From the NCBI GenBank assembly GCA_963760985.1, contig CAVXFM010000017.1, positions 558,001 through 622,000 of the forward strand: a DNA stretch of 64,000 nucleotides. The letters are read 5' to 3'. Made by a program: the position numbers and the translations under genes. The notes under the pieces were generated by a model that was not told where the DNA came from, ran no database searches, and worked only from the letters and a program-made list of their open reading frames with translations. This DNA is from JACRDG01 sp963760985. GTDB taxonomy: Bacteria; Desulfobacterota; Desulfomonilia; Desulfomonilales; Desulfomonilaceae. Positions 36,960 through 46,803 of this stretch are shown here, one piece after another (the stretch's first letter is position 1; each line of letters begins with the position of its first letter).

Positions 36960-38432
36960 GTGTTGGTAATTCTGACCTGCTTTGCAAACTGCGAGCCGTT
37001 CGGGTTCCTCGCCCAGCGAGCCCCGGCGCCCATGCTTCCTGTACTCAATAAACCTCTCCTGGAACATCTTTTAGAACAATGCGCCGATGACGGGCTGACG
37101 CGCGTTCAGATTGCGCTGGTGGAACACCCGAGACCTGTTCGACAGTTTGTCGGAAACGGCGAACGCTGGGGACTTGACATACATACCTGGGTTTTCAGAG
37201 AGCCGTGCACGGATGAGGTACTCTTGGCAAGACTGGCTCCGGATCTTTCCGGCCCGGTGCTCGTTGTTCCCGCGGAAACGCTTGTTGACATAGACCTCCG
37301 GTCCTTGCTCGTGTTCCACGAACAACACGCGGCACGTGTGACCCGCGTGTCTGCCAGTGAAGCATGCGCACGGCCGGCAACGACGGACTCCTTTGCCGAA
37401 GGAGGCGATGGTGCCTCGTCCTGTGTACGCATGCATGACACGGGCATCAGAGTGATCGATGCGCCGCTCGCATCCGATGCGTCTGAAGACACCTTCGTGT
37501 GTGAGGGGAAATGGGTGAGAGTGGACACCCCCATGAAGCTGTGGGAAGCCAATGCCGCGGCCTTGCATGGCGAGTTTCCGCGGGCTCTTCCCCCTTCCGC
37601 GGCGTTGACCGCAGAAGGCCTGTGGGTGGGGCATCATTGCAAGATCGATCCTCACTCCACCGTTGAGGCGCCGGTGTTCATAGGTAATCATGTGTGCATC
37701 AGTTCCGGTGCAGAAATCAAGAGGGGCTCCGTGATCGGAAACGGGGTTATTATTGACTCCCATGCACTTGTGGAGTCGAGCGTCATCATGGATCACACGT
37801 ACATTGGCAGCTATATCAATCTGGTGAAGAGGATCGCGAGCGGGAAATATGTGTTCAACGTGAAAGCCGGGTCAACATTGAAGGTGGACGACCCCATCAT
37901 CGTTTCGGGACTTCGAGAGAAGATCCTGGGGCCGGCCGCGAGGCGCTTCACCGACAAAGCTCTCGCATTGGTGCTTTTCTTGGCCACCTGTCCGATTTGG
38001 ATGCTCAAGGGGCTGGTCCGCGTGGTAAGGGGCAAACCTTTTTTCCACATGCAGGCGTTCGTGGTCAATGACCCCGGACTTGGTGGATCGGTTCCCTCAT
38101 GGGATTCTCGGGTCAATCTGCTGAGGTTCGACCACGCTCATCCTTTTGTTTCCAGGCTCCCCGGTCTATGGGACGTGATCAAGGGACGCTTGGCCCTCGT
38201 AGGAATTCGGCCTCTTTTGGAGGAAGAAGCCGCGCGTCTCACGGAAGACTGGACCATGTTGAGGTTTGATTCCCCAGCAGGCCTTTTCACGATGCTGGAC
38301 ACCCTGGACTCGCAGAATCTCGACGAAGATGAAAAGCTTGTGATTGAAAACTATTATGCGTCAACGAGAAAACTGTCCAGTGATGTGAAGATCCTCTGCC
38401 AATCGATGCTCAGGCTCATTTCCGCACGGTAA
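36960..38432 (+). CDS. Nucleotidyltransferase / beta-helix / degenerate sugar-transferase fusion
   Basis: 490 residues; GTG start with GAGGAG 7 nt upstream. Residues 1-195 resemble a sugar-nucleotide transferase fold (APAPMLPVLNKPLLEHLLEQ), but the GGxGTRL loop is not visible. Residues about 215-300 are hexapeptide repeats of a left-handed beta-helix (VEAPVFIGNHVCISSGAEIK, GSVIGNGVIIDSHALVESS). Residues 325-490 align with the preceding sugar transferase (RFTDKALALVLFLATCPIWM; LPGLWDVIKGRLALVGIRP), but KFRSM is missing and GPRP is GIRP. Probably a scaffold, chain-start regulator or inactive paralogue rather than a second initiating enzyme. Confidence 0.8.
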   Translation: MLVILTCFANCEPFGFLAQRAPAPMLPVLNKPLLEHLLEQCADDGLTRVQIALVEHPRPVRQFVGNGERWGLDIHTWVFREPCTDEVLLARLAPDLSGPVLVVPAETLVDIDLRSLLVFHEQHAARVTRVSASEACARPATTDSFAEGGDGASSCVRMHDTGIRVIDAPLASDASEDTFVCEGKWVRVDTPMKLWEANAAALHGEFPRALPPSAALTAEGLWVGHHCKIDPHSTVEAPVFIGNHVCISSGAEIKRGSVIGNGVIIDSHALVESSVIMDHTYIGSYINLVKRIASGKYVFNVKAGSTLKVDDPIIVSGLREKILGPAARRFTDKALALVLFLATCPIWMLKGLVRVVRGKPFFHMQAFVVNDPGLGGSVPSWDSRVNLLRFDHAHPFVSRLPGLWDVIKGRLALVGIRPLLEEEAARLTEDWTMLRFDSPAGLFTMLDTLDSQNLDEDEKLVIENYYASTRKLSSDVKILCQSMLRLISAR

Positions 38433-38525
38433 ATCACAGGGCAGAAGTCAGAATCAATTCAACCGCAGGACAGTTGAGGTGTTGCAACCTCTTTACTTAC
38501 GATGTGACCCTAAGGGAGTGCACGA

Positions 38526-38855
38526 ATGGAGATCAGCAAAGTGGGAGACGTGGTAGTGATAACCATGGGAGAACTGTTTGATGCAGTAGTAGCGCCCAAA
38601 TTCAAGAATCAGATCAGTGAATTGATCAAAGATTCGCTGGTCAAATTTGTAGTGGATATGGAGAATTGTAAACTCATCGACAGTTCAGGCTGTGGAGCCC
38701 TGGTAGCGTCACTGAGAATGGTAGAAAAGAGCAAGGGCGACATCAAGATAGCTAGGCCTTCGCCGCAGGCGAGAGACCTTTTCGAATTGACGCGGCTTCA
38801 TCGCATCTTGGAAATGTTCGACGACCTTGATTCGGCAGTCCGATCCTACGGGTGA
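38526..38855 (+). CDS. STAS-domain anti-sigma-factor antagonist
   Basis: 109 residues, a complete SpoIIAA/RsbV-like domain: VVVITMGELFDAVVAPKFK, FVVDMENCKLIDSSGCGALV with the phosphorylatable serine in DSSG. GGGAG precedes the ATG. Immediately followed, without a gap, by an RsbW-like ATPase gene. In partner switching the unphosphorylated form captures the anti-sigma or target kinase; two SpoIIE-type phosphatases in the window could activate it. Confidence 0.94.
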   Translation: MEISKVGDVVVITMGELFDAVVAPKFKNQISELIKDSLVKFVVDMENCKLIDSSGCGALVASLRMVEKSKGDIKIARPSPQARDLFELTRLHRILEMFDDLDSAVRSYG

Positions 38856-38918
38856 GTGAAGTGCCTTGTCGAACGTGTGAAGCTGCGTTTTACGAGAGCC
38901 GACTTCCGAGGAGGACAG

Positions 38919-39377
38919 GTGTCAGGGACCGAAACCATGCAAGTGCGCTTCGAATTACGCGCCCGGTTGGAACTTCTCCGGCCGCTCAGTAACTTTGTCC
39001 GGGAATTACTGTTAATGGCCCGGTCGAAGCTGACGGGGAAGGCATCCGACGCCGTTCTCTTGGTATTGCATGAGGCCTTCACCAACGTGTGCCAGCACGC
39101 GTATGCAGACATTGAGGATGGGGTCGTAGTGGTGACGATAGTGTTGTCAGACGATCATCTGGAACTGCGTCTCGAAGACCAGGGCAAGCCGTTTGACGAG
39201 GCGAGTTGGCAACCCCCTGACCTGGAGAGTCCTTTGGAGTCCGGCAGAGGAGTATGGTTGATGAAGCAGCTCATGAACGAATGTGTGTACGAATCCACAC
39301 CGGCCAGGAGCAATGTGTTGAGGCTCGTCAAATACCTGCCCGGTTGTCATGACGTAGGAGGATCGAGGGACACGTGA
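38919..39377 (+). CDS. RsbW-like serine kinase / anti-sigma ATPase
   Basis: About 152 residues. HATPase_c fold of the GHKL type: LLVLHEAFTNVCQHAYAD (N box), LRLEDQGKPFDE (G1), GRGVWLMKQLMNECVYE (G2). The GTG at 38919 has GAGGAGG just upstream; an in-frame GTG directly after the STAS stop at 38856 and an ATG at 38937 are alternatives. Partner of the adjacent STAS protein: it should phosphorylate the antagonist and sequester a target. No sigma factor is encoded nearby, so the target may not be a sigma factor. Confidence 0.88.
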   Translation: MSGTETMQVRFELRARLELLRPLSNFVRELLLMARSKLTGKASDAVLLVLHEAFTNVCQHAYADIEDGVVVVTIVLSDDHLELRLEDQGKPFDEASWQPPDLESPLESGRGVWLMKQLMNECVYESTPARSNVLRLVKYLPGCHDVGGSRDT

Positions 39378-39670
39378 TTCGCCCTCAAGGGATCAGAGGA
39401 CGCTGCCTGATACCCTTGCGCTTTCGCGTGTATGGCAGGACATAGCGGGCTGCGCACCTCTTTCGCTACGGACGACGCAAAGCCGTCTGATAGCTTCGCT
39501 CGGGAGCCCCACAGACCTACGATCTCAGATACATCAACGCGAATCGGCATGAAACCAGCGTTCACGGGTTTCTCATGAGACCGACAAACGGTTGGGTGTG
39601 TGCGACGACCACCAGTATTTTCCTTTTTTCGAGAAACTCACAAGAAAACCTGACCCGCCATGTGACTACA

Positions 39671-40510
39671 ATGAAGGAATCAGGCCCAACCAAGGTATTG
39701 GTCGCGGAAGACAATCCGGTGAATCGGCGGATGGCGAGGAAGCTGCTCGGCACAATGGGCATTGAAGTGGATTCGGCTGAGAATGGATCCCAGGCCGTCG
39801 AAATGGCCCGATCACGCTCGTATGACTTGATTCTCATGGACGTGGAGATGCCGGTCATGGGTGGATTGGAAGCCACGCGAGAGTTGCGCCGCGCGGGCAT
39901 TGATGCGCCGATTGTGGCAATGACCGGTTCTTCCATGAAAGGCGACAAGGAGCAATGCCTCGACGCGGGCATGACCGATTATGTGTCCAAGCCCATAGAT
40001 CGCCAGGCGATGAAAGCCATTCTCAATAAATTCTGCGATATTGACGGAATCGGAGATTCGCTCGACCGTCCGAGCACGCTCTCCGCGGACCACGGGAGGG
40101 AAATCTCGCAGCAACACTTCCCCGATTTAGGAACCGTGATCCGCAAAGAATCAGTCCCTGAGGAGAGTTTCTTGGCCCGCGTGTGCAGGGAGTTGGGAAT
40201 GCTCCCGGAAGAATACCTCGACTTGGCTGAGGAGTTCATCGCGGATGTAGGCCCAAGACTCGACACCCTTGAAATCGCGTTGAACGACCAAGATCATGAA
40301 CAGGCACGGCAGATTGCCCATGCGGTAAAAGGTGGAGCTGCGGAAATGCTCCTCGAGGACATGGCTGCGGCTGCCGTCCGGATCGAACTCCGTGCAAGGA
40401 GGGGAGACCGGACAGGTTATGGGGATGAGGTGGATTCGCTCCGCAGGTCTCTTGCGATGTTTGCCAAGCAGGTGACGGAATTCAAATCGGCTTTGGCCAG
40501 GATTGAGTGA
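39671..40510 (+). CDS. Receiver-HPt response protein
   Basis: 279 residues. Receiver domain (VAEDNPVNRRMARKLL; phospho-Asp in LILMDVEMPVMGG; VSKPIDRQAM) resembling the last receiver of hybrid kinases, then a linker and an HPt domain with the accepting His in ARQIAHAVKGGAAEML. The ATG at 39671 has no strong ribosome site; the open frame extends upstream without conserved sequence. The order receiver then HPt in a free protein suggests a phosphorelay intermediate. Lies between the STAS/ATPase pair and a REC-phosphatase on the opposite strand. Confidence 0.88.
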   Translation: MKESGPTKVLVAEDNPVNRRMARKLLGTMGIEVDSAENGSQAVEMARSRSYDLILMDVEMPVMGGLEATRELRRAGIDAPIVAMTGSSMKGDKEQCLDAGMTDYVSKPIDRQAMKAILNKFCDIDGIGDSLDRPSTLSADHGREISQQHFPDLGTVIRKESVPEESFLARVCRELGMLPEEYLDLAEEFIADVGPRLDTLEIALNDQDHEQARQIAHAVKGGAAEMLLEDMAAAAVRIELRARRGDRTGYGDEVDSLRRSLAMFAKQVTEFKSALARIE

Positions 40511-40536
40511 ACACTCCGGGAGACGACCACACGGAC

Positions 40537-41682
40537 TTACTCGATTGACACGAGCAACAGACTCACATCGTCCTGAAAAGCGGAACTTCCTTGAAATTCT
40601 TTCACATCCGCAAGGATCTCTTCCACAATGTCTTGAGGCTGCCGGTCGACATTTCTCACGAACAGATCCCGCAGCCGGTCCTTACCGTAGAGCCTGCTCA
40701 CACCATCATCTCGGTGGGGCGCTTCGGTGACGCCATCCGTATACGCGAGCATCTTATCTCCAGGATTCAGCTTCTGCCTTCCCTCGTCGTAGTCCATGCC
40801 AGGGTATGCCCCGACCATCATGCCTCCTTCGCGTAATTCGAGGACCTCCTGTAACGCATGTTGATAAAGGAACGGTCGTGGATGTCCTGCGTTGCTGTAC
40901 ACCAATTCCTGGGAATCGCGATCTATCAGGCCACAGAAAGCCGTGAGATAGTCCGTATCCGGCGTGACAGCCACCAGGTCGTCGTTCAACCGGGCCAGAA
41001 AAAGGGAAGGGGAGAAATCGGATTTGGAGGTGGCCTGAAACCCCATCTTGAACATGGCACCTATCATGGCAGACCTCACACCGTGGCCCGACACGTCGAC
41101 CTGGGCGAATGCAATCTGGCCATTGGGCAATGTCACCACGTCATAGAGGTCTCCACTCGCCTGAGAAGCGGGGATGAACACCGCACAAAAAGTAAGCCGC
41201 TCATTGGCAGGGAACTGCGAGGGGAGGAGCGCACGCTGAAGGTCCGAAGCCATTTTTAGCTCTTCGGCCATTTGCCTGTTCGCGTGATCGAGCTGTTTTC
41301 TGGCTTCGTGAAGGGCCAGATGATTGGTCACCTTGATGAGCAGTTCTTCCTTATCGTAAGGTTTGGTGAGAAAATCGACAGCCCCGGCAGCGAGCCCTTT
41401 ATTTCGGCTCTCTTTATCACGTCGCGCAGTGACGAAGATCACCGGCACCGTCTCCTCGATGACTCCCCGCCGCAATAGTTCGAGCGTACCAAACCCGTCC
41501 AGCCCTGGCATTTCTACATCGAGCAATATCAAATCAGGTTGGTGCTGGTTTGCCAGCGCAACAGCCTCTTCCCCGGAGGCTGCAGTGGTGACACTGTAGT
41601 TTTCCTTGAGCTTGTGCGCGAGAAGTCTTCGTCCTGTGGGGAAATCGTCTACCACCAATATGCGTGAGCGCGATTCAGTCAT
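40537..41682 (-). CDS. Response regulator with SpoIIE-type PP2C phosphatase output
   Basis: 381 residues from the ATG at 41682. Receiver domain (VVDDFPTGRRLLAHKL; LILLDVEMPGLDG; LTKPYDKEEL), coiled linker (MAEELKMASDLQRALLPSQF, the standard LQRxLLP lead-in of RsbU), then PP2C/SpoIIE: ASQASGDLYDVVTLPNG, QVDVSGHGVRSAMIGA, YSNAGHPRPFL, AYTDGVTEA and FQDDVSLLL. Metal-binding aspartates are present. Likely dephosphorylates the STAS proteins at 38526 and/or 50859, converting a two-component signal into partner switching. Convergent with the REC-HPt gene. Confidence 0.94.
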   Translation of the reverse strand: MTESRSRILVVDDFPTGRRLLAHKLKENYSVTTAASGEEAVALANQHQPDLILLDVEMPGLDGFGTLELLRRGVIEETVPVIFVTARRDKESRNKGLAAGAVDFLTKPYDKEELLIKVTNHLALHEARKQLDHANRQMAEELKMASDLQRALLPSQFPANERLTFCAVFIPASQASGDLYDVVTLPNGQIAFAQVDVSGHGVRSAMIGAMFKMGFQATSKSDFSPSLFLARLNDDLVAVTPDTDYLTAFCGLIDRDSQELVYSNAGHPRPFLYQHALQEVLELREGGMMVGAYPGMDYDEGRQKLNPGDKMLAYTDGVTEAPHRDDGVSRLYGKDRLRDLFVRNVDRQPQDIVEEILADVKEFQGSSAFQDDVSLLLVSIE

Positions 41683-42156
41683 TGTTCCCCCGCCTTGTTT
41701 TTCAGCGGACCGGGTCTCACGGGCTTTCACGATGATCAAAACGATGGCTCATACCGATTCGCCTTCAAACGAGCAAGATCGGAGGGCTGGGGATCTCCCG
41801 AGCGAAGAGATGAGACGGCTCTGCGTCGTCCGTACCGAAGGAGATTCCCCGCCTGCAGCCTGCGCCAAGTTGTACAGGCGAATCGGTATCAGGATACTTT
41901 GAGGCCTGGACCGCGTCAAGGTATTCTTCCCGGAACGCTTTTTCTCGTGACCGTGCCTGGTAGATTGCACGTGGATTGTTGCACCGACATCCCGCAGTGG
42001 TACAGCTCGGAATGAATGCCTAGTCTTCCCAGGAACGCTGCGGCATGTTGATAGTTTGGAGAGACTGAGGTAACACTGGACTCACCGCAAACTGTACAAA
42101 ATGGCGGAGATTCAAGCTCAACACGGCAAAGGTGTCGGAAAGAACGGGAGCGTGCG
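41683..42156. other. Divergent intergenic region between REC-phosphatase and PAS kinase
   Basis: About 474 bp with no supportable gene. It should hold divergent promoters. The best match for the plus-strand kinase is TTGATA-N17-TAACAC near 42049-42077, which is weak at the -10. Nothing else recognised. Confidence 0.35.
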
Positions 42157-43290
42157 ATGGAAGATCTCATGGTCCAAAACATCTTGGAGAGCATGACCGA
42201 CAGTCTCATGGTCATCGGTCGCCAGGGCATGATTGTCTATGCCAATAAAGCTACAGAGGGGATCCTCGGCTGTGATCGGAAGACGTTGAGCAGGCACGGA
42301 CTTGGCCTCACCTTTTTCATGACGGACGATAATTATGAGTTCAATCAAATAATCGTGGATGCGATCCAAGAAAGAGCAGTGAAAACGTATAGCGAAGTGC
42401 CTTATCTCCACCCTGATGGATCGCTAAAGAGACTCGCAGTGACCACGTCTTACGTGGTTGATTCCGCACGATCCCCGGATTCTTTCGTAGGTTTCATGGT
42501 CATCTGCAAGGATATCACGGAAGTATTTCAGCTTCGCGAACGCGAAAAGCGCCTGCTGGAGGAACGACAACGGCTCACGGACGAAAAGGCCCAAAGCCTT
42601 CACAAACTCGCTGCCGGGGTTGCCCACGAGATCAGAAACCCTGTGGTCACGGTCGGCGGATTCGCCACACGCCTCCTCAAGCTGGAACGCGCGCCCGAAC
42701 CCGTGACCGACTATGCTCGCAAGATCCTGGACGGCGCGAAAAAACTGGAGCTCATAGTGGAAGAAGTTGAGGCTTATTGCGATATTACTCACGCAGATTT
42801 CTTGGAGGTCGATGTGTGGGAAGTCGTCAATACGTCATTGGCGGAACTGGCTGCTTTCGCGCGGAGCAAAGATGTGGTTCTTGATCTGCGGGATGAAACG
42901 GCCGGAGTGCGCTCCTGCGCATGTGATCCGGTACTCGTGGGCAAGGCCGTGCGGCACCTCGTGCAAAATGCGATTGATTTTTCCCCGCAGGGTGGGCTCG
43001 TACACGCGGTCCTCAGCGGAAACAGGGAAACCGTCATCATAGAGATCACAGACTTCGGAGCAGGCATCACTCCAAGAGACCTTGACTACGTGTTCAACCC
43101 TTTCTTCTCTACCGTGCCGGACAAATCGGGAATGGGGTTGGCGGTCGCGCAACGGATCGTCAACGAGCACATGGGAACGCTCACCATCGAGTCCGCAGGT
43201 GAGAGCGGAACACGGGTTCGCGTATGCCTGCCCAGATATCGGCAGCACTCATTCAGGCTGAGCCACGATCACACGGATTGTGAGTCATGA
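42157..43290 (+). CDS. PAS-domain histidine kinase
   Basis: 377 residues, soluble. One PAS domain (NILESMTDSLMVIGRQGMIV, YANKATEGILGCD) plus PAC region, then a short coiled coil, the His box KLAAGVAHEIRNPVVTVGG, N box VRHLVQNAIDFSPQGG, DFGAGI and GMGLAVAQRI. GGGAG lies 7 nt before the ATG. An orphan without an adjacent plus-strand regulator; the receiver proteins on either side of it (39671, 41682) are natural phosphoacceptors. Confidence 0.92.
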   Translation: MEDLMVQNILESMTDSLMVIGRQGMIVYANKATEGILGCDRKTLSRHGLGLTFFMTDDNYEFNQIIVDAIQERAVKTYSEVPYLHPDGSLKRLAVTTSYVVDSARSPDSFVGFMVICKDITEVFQLREREKRLLEERQRLTDEKAQSLHKLAAGVAHEIRNPVVTVGGFATRLLKLERAPEPVTDYARKILDGAKKLELIVEEVEAYCDITHADFLEVDVWEVVNTSLAELAAFARSKDVVLDLRDETAGVRSCACDPVLVGKAVRHLVQNAIDFSPQGGLVHAVLSGNRETVIIEITDFGAGITPRDLDYVFNPFFSTVPDKSGMGLAVAQRIVNEHMGTLTIESAGESGTRVRVCLPRYRQHSFRLSHDHTDCES

Positions 43291-43396
43291 GAAGACATTG
43301 GACGCGAAGGTTGGGAGATTGCGGCCTGTTTCCCGCCAGATAGGTCCATTGAAAGACTTGTTTTTACAGGATCTCGTACGAACCGTACACACCGCG

Positions 43397-43636
43397 TCAG
43401 TCCAATTCATCAATTGCGTTTTGTGCCTCGACAAAGGCGCGGGTAATGCGGCTGTCACTGAGCTGCGATCTTTCCCAAAGTTCGTCCAGGCTGATGAGGT
43501 CGGCGTCGATCAATTTGTCGAACACCCGGCCGAGTCCGACATCCGAAAGGCCGTACTTCTGCTTCAACTCAGTGTCGTCCAATCCGTGCCTGAGGTCTTC
43601 GACGAATTCCCGTGCTACGATTCGCCGCTTGGTCAT
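43397..43636 (-). CDS. Small helical conserved protein
   Basis: 79 residues from the ATG at 43636 with GGTGG upstream. MTKRRIVAREFVEDLRHGL followed by ELKQKYGLSDVGLGRVFDKL: a helix-turn-helix-like repeat seen, from memory, in many short deltaproteobacterial proteins and signalling-protein tails (the 'YxLSxxGLxxxFxKL' pattern). Probably a protein- or DNA-interaction module. Follows the phosphodiesterase gene by about 70 bp on the same strand. Confidence 0.62.
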   Translation of the reverse strand: MTKRRIVAREFVEDLRHGLDDTELKQKYGLSDVGLGRVFDKLIDADLISLDELWERSQLSDSRITRAFVEAQNAIDELD

Positions 43637-43709
43637 GAAATTGAAACCACCTGAAAGAATTCCGCTAGTTACGTACCACAATGCGGGCATTCCGTCAATG
43701 TCATGCGCG

Positions 43710-44858
43710 TCATAAAGCGTCTAATGCTCCCATCATCAGGCGAAAATAGTCTCCTACGTAATTGAGCGGGACTGCAGCTGGACGGGAACTGAGCAACGCT
43801 GCATACGAATCCTCGTGTTCCGGAGCGAACCCGTGCATGCCGGGCAGGGCAGTCAGCCCCATGTCGCTGGGTGCGATTTGCCATCCCGGATCCATGAGCA
43901 GATAGGTCTCGCCGTACATGTGGTCTGGGAAATCGATATGGTACCTCTCTAATTCCTCGCGGTTCAGCACATGGGCATGCGGCACCTTGGTGAGTGTCTC
44001 GAGAATCGCCTGTCTACATGCGGCGTTGAAGAACCACAGTCGTGCCATAGTGGAATCGTACACTGCGGCGTAGTCCTTGCCGAACGCGAAACCGAGTCCC
44101 TCCAAAAGCCGCTTTACATCAACCACCCCTGCCAGTGTAGTCATCCCGTGGTCTGAAAACACAGTGAGTTGGATGTCCTGATATCCTTTCTCGGTCTCCT
44201 GAATGAGACGACAGATTTCGCTCTCGTACCATTCCAGCTTGGTGCCCACTTCGGATCCGTGTTTTGTCACTCGGTGGAGCAGCCCGTCCATTGCCGCTGT
44301 GTAAAGAAAGGCGAATCGGATGTCCCCTTGTCGTACATCCTGGATGAGCGCTTCAATATTCTGTGACTCTGACAACCTCCAATTAGAGATATGATACGGG
44401 ATATGTTCTTCCTCAAGCACGTCTGCCAAATTCCTTACCGGCCTCAGACCGCCAGGAACGAAGATATCCGTTTTCTCGATATAATCGAAGAAGGGGAGCC
44501 GCATAAACGGCATGGCATACATTTCGAAATAGCCGGTGAATCCGTAATATCTCGCCACCAATTTTGAGAGCACATGGCGCACCCTCCACCGATCCGCGAT
44601 GGCAGAAGGCAAGAGACCGAAACCCATCCTAGCGAGAAGCTTGAAGGGTGACTTTTCCGGAGCGTAATAATAAAAGCTCAGGTGCTTATGCACCGTGGGC
44701 CTTTCTCCGGTGAGAATGGTGGGGATCGCAGTGGATGAATACCCGAACTGCATTTCCACTCGGTACCGATGAGGAAGCAAATCTTTGAGAAAGCTCCGAT
44801 CCTTGATGATCTCCCACCCCATCGCGTCGATGAACATGAAAATGGCAATTTTCTTCAA
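43710..44858 (-). CDS. Alkaline-phosphatase-superfamily phosphodiesterase
   Basis: 382 residues, type I phosphodiesterase/nucleotide pyrophosphatase fold. Metal ligands and nucleophile: FMFIDAMGW, YSSTAIPTILTGE (Thr/Ser nucleophile), AAMDGLLHRVTKHG, VFSDHGMTT and GMHGFAPEHED. No signal peptide, so cytoplasmic. AGGGGG precedes the ATG. Members hydrolyse phosphodiester, phosphonate or sulfate groups; in exopolysaccharide loci they may add or remove a phospho-substituent. Substrate unknown. Confidence 0.87.
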   Translation of the reverse strand: MKKIAIFMFIDAMGWEIIKDRSFLKDLLPHRYRVEMQFGYSSTAIPTILTGERPTVHKHLSFYYYAPEKSPFKLLARMGFGLLPSAIADRWRVRHVLSKLVARYYGFTGYFEMYAMPFMRLPFFDYIEKTDIFVPGGLRPVRNLADVLEEEHIPYHISNWRLSESQNIEALIQDVRQGDIRFAFLYTAAMDGLLHRVTKHGSEVGTKLEWYESEICRLIQETEKGYQDIQLTVFSDHGMTTLAGVVDVKRLLEGLGFAFGKDYAAVYDSTMARLWFFNAACRQAILETLTKVPHAHVLNREELERYHIDFPDHMYGETYLLMDPGWQIAPSDMGLTALPGMHGFAPEHEDSYAALLSSRPAAVPLNYVGDYFRLMMGALDAL

Positions 44859-44985
44859 AGGCCACCCCCTCCAGGTAAGATGTCATCATGAAGTAAGAAG
44901 CCGGACCGCCCGCATTGGCCCTTCAGTTAAGCTTTCAGCGATACCCGGTAATGGTCCAGTGCGATCCTTTGTTGAAACAAGGAAA

Positions 44986-45069
44986 CAAACCACAAAGTCA
45001 CCAAGACCCGAAAAAGTCAAAAACCAGTTGTCGCTTTTCTGTGCGTCTTTGCTTCTTGGTGGCTCATTT
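44986..45069. repeat. Dispersed imperfect palindrome, copy 2
   Basis: Starts CAAACCACAAAGTCACCAAG and ends TTCTTGGTGGCTCATT; it aligns along its whole 84 bp with the reverse complement of 33718-33800. It occupies the gap of about 315 bp (44859-45173) between the phosphodiesterase and tolC-like genes, which holds no gene. Confidence 0.7.
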
Positions 45070-45173
45070 ATCGATTTCGAAGGAAACGGCTATGTGCCGA
45101 TGGGTACTGAGCGGGCTGTGGAGAATGAAGGCCGTTCTCGGCACTCTTCCGTATTACTCTCATGCGTCGAGCC

Positions 45174-46803
45174 TCAGAACACCCCCGGAATGACGCCGAT
45201 CCCCCGTCGAGCAAGAAGAGATCCTTCGGCCAAGTAGAGCTGAGTAAAACCCTTGAGATAATCGATACGCGCCTGGAGCGCGGATATCTCGCTCGACACC
45301 GTGTCCCTTTCAGCCTGGGCCACGCGGTACGCGTTGGACGTGCCGAGGCGGTATTTTTCAATTTCCGCATTCCTCTTTGCGAATTGGGCCCTGACCGTTG
45401 CCGTGGAGGCTGTTATCTGATCTCTGGCCCGGCGGATCTCCACGTAAGCCAGGAGCACGTCCTGTTGCCCCAATTGAATCAGGTTCGCCACCGCTTCTTT
45501 TTCCTGCGCCAAAGTAAACACCGACCTATCATACTGCGCTTTGGCCTTTCTATTCAAGAGTGGATATTCAAGCTGCAAACGAGCCAGGAAATCAAGGCCC
45601 CCCGAGCCAGCGGTGATATCACTCACCGAGCGGTTGAACGAGCTGGAATATCCGCTGCGACCGAGCATGGCGAAGAGGTCAAGTTTGGGCAGGAGGCCGT
45701 TGCTCGTCTTTACGATCTCCAGTTCGCCTCTTTGTTCAAGGAGTCGGGCCTCGTTGATGTCAGGCCTCATGCGCATGGCCACCGCAATGTGATTCTGGAG
45801 GTCGTCTACGGAATCTCTGGGCATAGAGGGCTTGGTCAGGAGCTTCAACTGCCGGTTCCACAGATCCGTACTGGGAGGACTTATCAGGCGAAGGAGCTTC
45901 AGCCGATTGGATTCCTGAAAGCTTCGCGCGTCAATAAGAGACTGTTCCCTGGCATATTGCTCGGCCTGGACAAAATAGATTTCTGACTGAGCCTTTTGGC
46001 CAAGCTTAATCCGTTCGCGGGTTTCCCGCACCAGGCGGGTGGCCAACGCGAGAGAACGGGAGTAGATACTCACCTGCCCGGACGCCAAAAAATAGTTCCA
46101 ATATGCGTTCTCGATTTCGGAGGTGAGCGTCTCGGCCACGCCGGTGAGTCCCCATACGGAGATCCCAGTGTCCAGTCTGGCCTGACGGAGGTTGGCCAAA
46201 TTCACGGGTATACCCGCACCTTGCAGCAGAGCCTGCGTCACGCTGAACCTTGTGTATGTCTGCCAGTCATTTTCCGCTGCCTGGGAAGGCGGCATGGTCT
46301 TGGTCCATTCCGTGCCGAACAACAAATCCAGAGTGGTGCCTGTGGGAAGAAACTTGGAGATGCCCGTGCTTGCTTTGAAGTCTTGGGAAACGACGCTTTT
46401 GCCCGTTCTTGTGCGCGACCGCTCTGCATTGGCCTGCGTGACGGGATCGAATGCCGCCTGTTCTACTCCTTCGGCAGTGCTGACGACTGCCGGCGTAAGC
46501 CGCTCGACCTGAAACTGTCGATTGTTTGCCAGAGCCAACACGATAGCATCGGACAAGGTGACCTCAAGGGGGCGGTCAGGGGTAGGGAATGCCGGGTACG
46601 GCTCCGGAATGTGAGGATTTTGGACATGCAGCCTTTGCGGTGGCACCTCTCTCCAGAGGAGGGGGAGCGAGAGAGGGAAACGCACGAGCAAGGAGTGGCT
46701 TCCAGTTGAAAGACGCGCAGGACGAGACGCATAGCGGCGCAAGACAAAGGAGGAAAAGGGCTATGAGATTGTTAAGAGGACGGAGAACCAAGTTCCACTC
46801 CAC
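45174..46803 (-). CDS. TolC-family outer-membrane efflux lipoprotein (one frame break)
   Basis: About 540 residues when repaired. The ATG at 46803 opens a lipoprotein signal peptide (LIALFLLCLAPLCVSSC, lipobox VSSC). The frame breaks in a C5 run of the message at 46661-46665, one base extra; the remainder shows TolC/OEP repeats: LEVTLSDAIVLALANNRQFQ, LRQARLDTGISVWG, NAYWNYFLASGQV, RPDINEARLLEQRGELEIVK, LEYPLLNRKAKAQYDRSV. It forms the outer-membrane channel of a type I or efflux system, here perhaps a route for polysaccharide or glycosidase. A consensus sigma70 promoter lies about 100 bp upstream. Confidence 0.88.
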
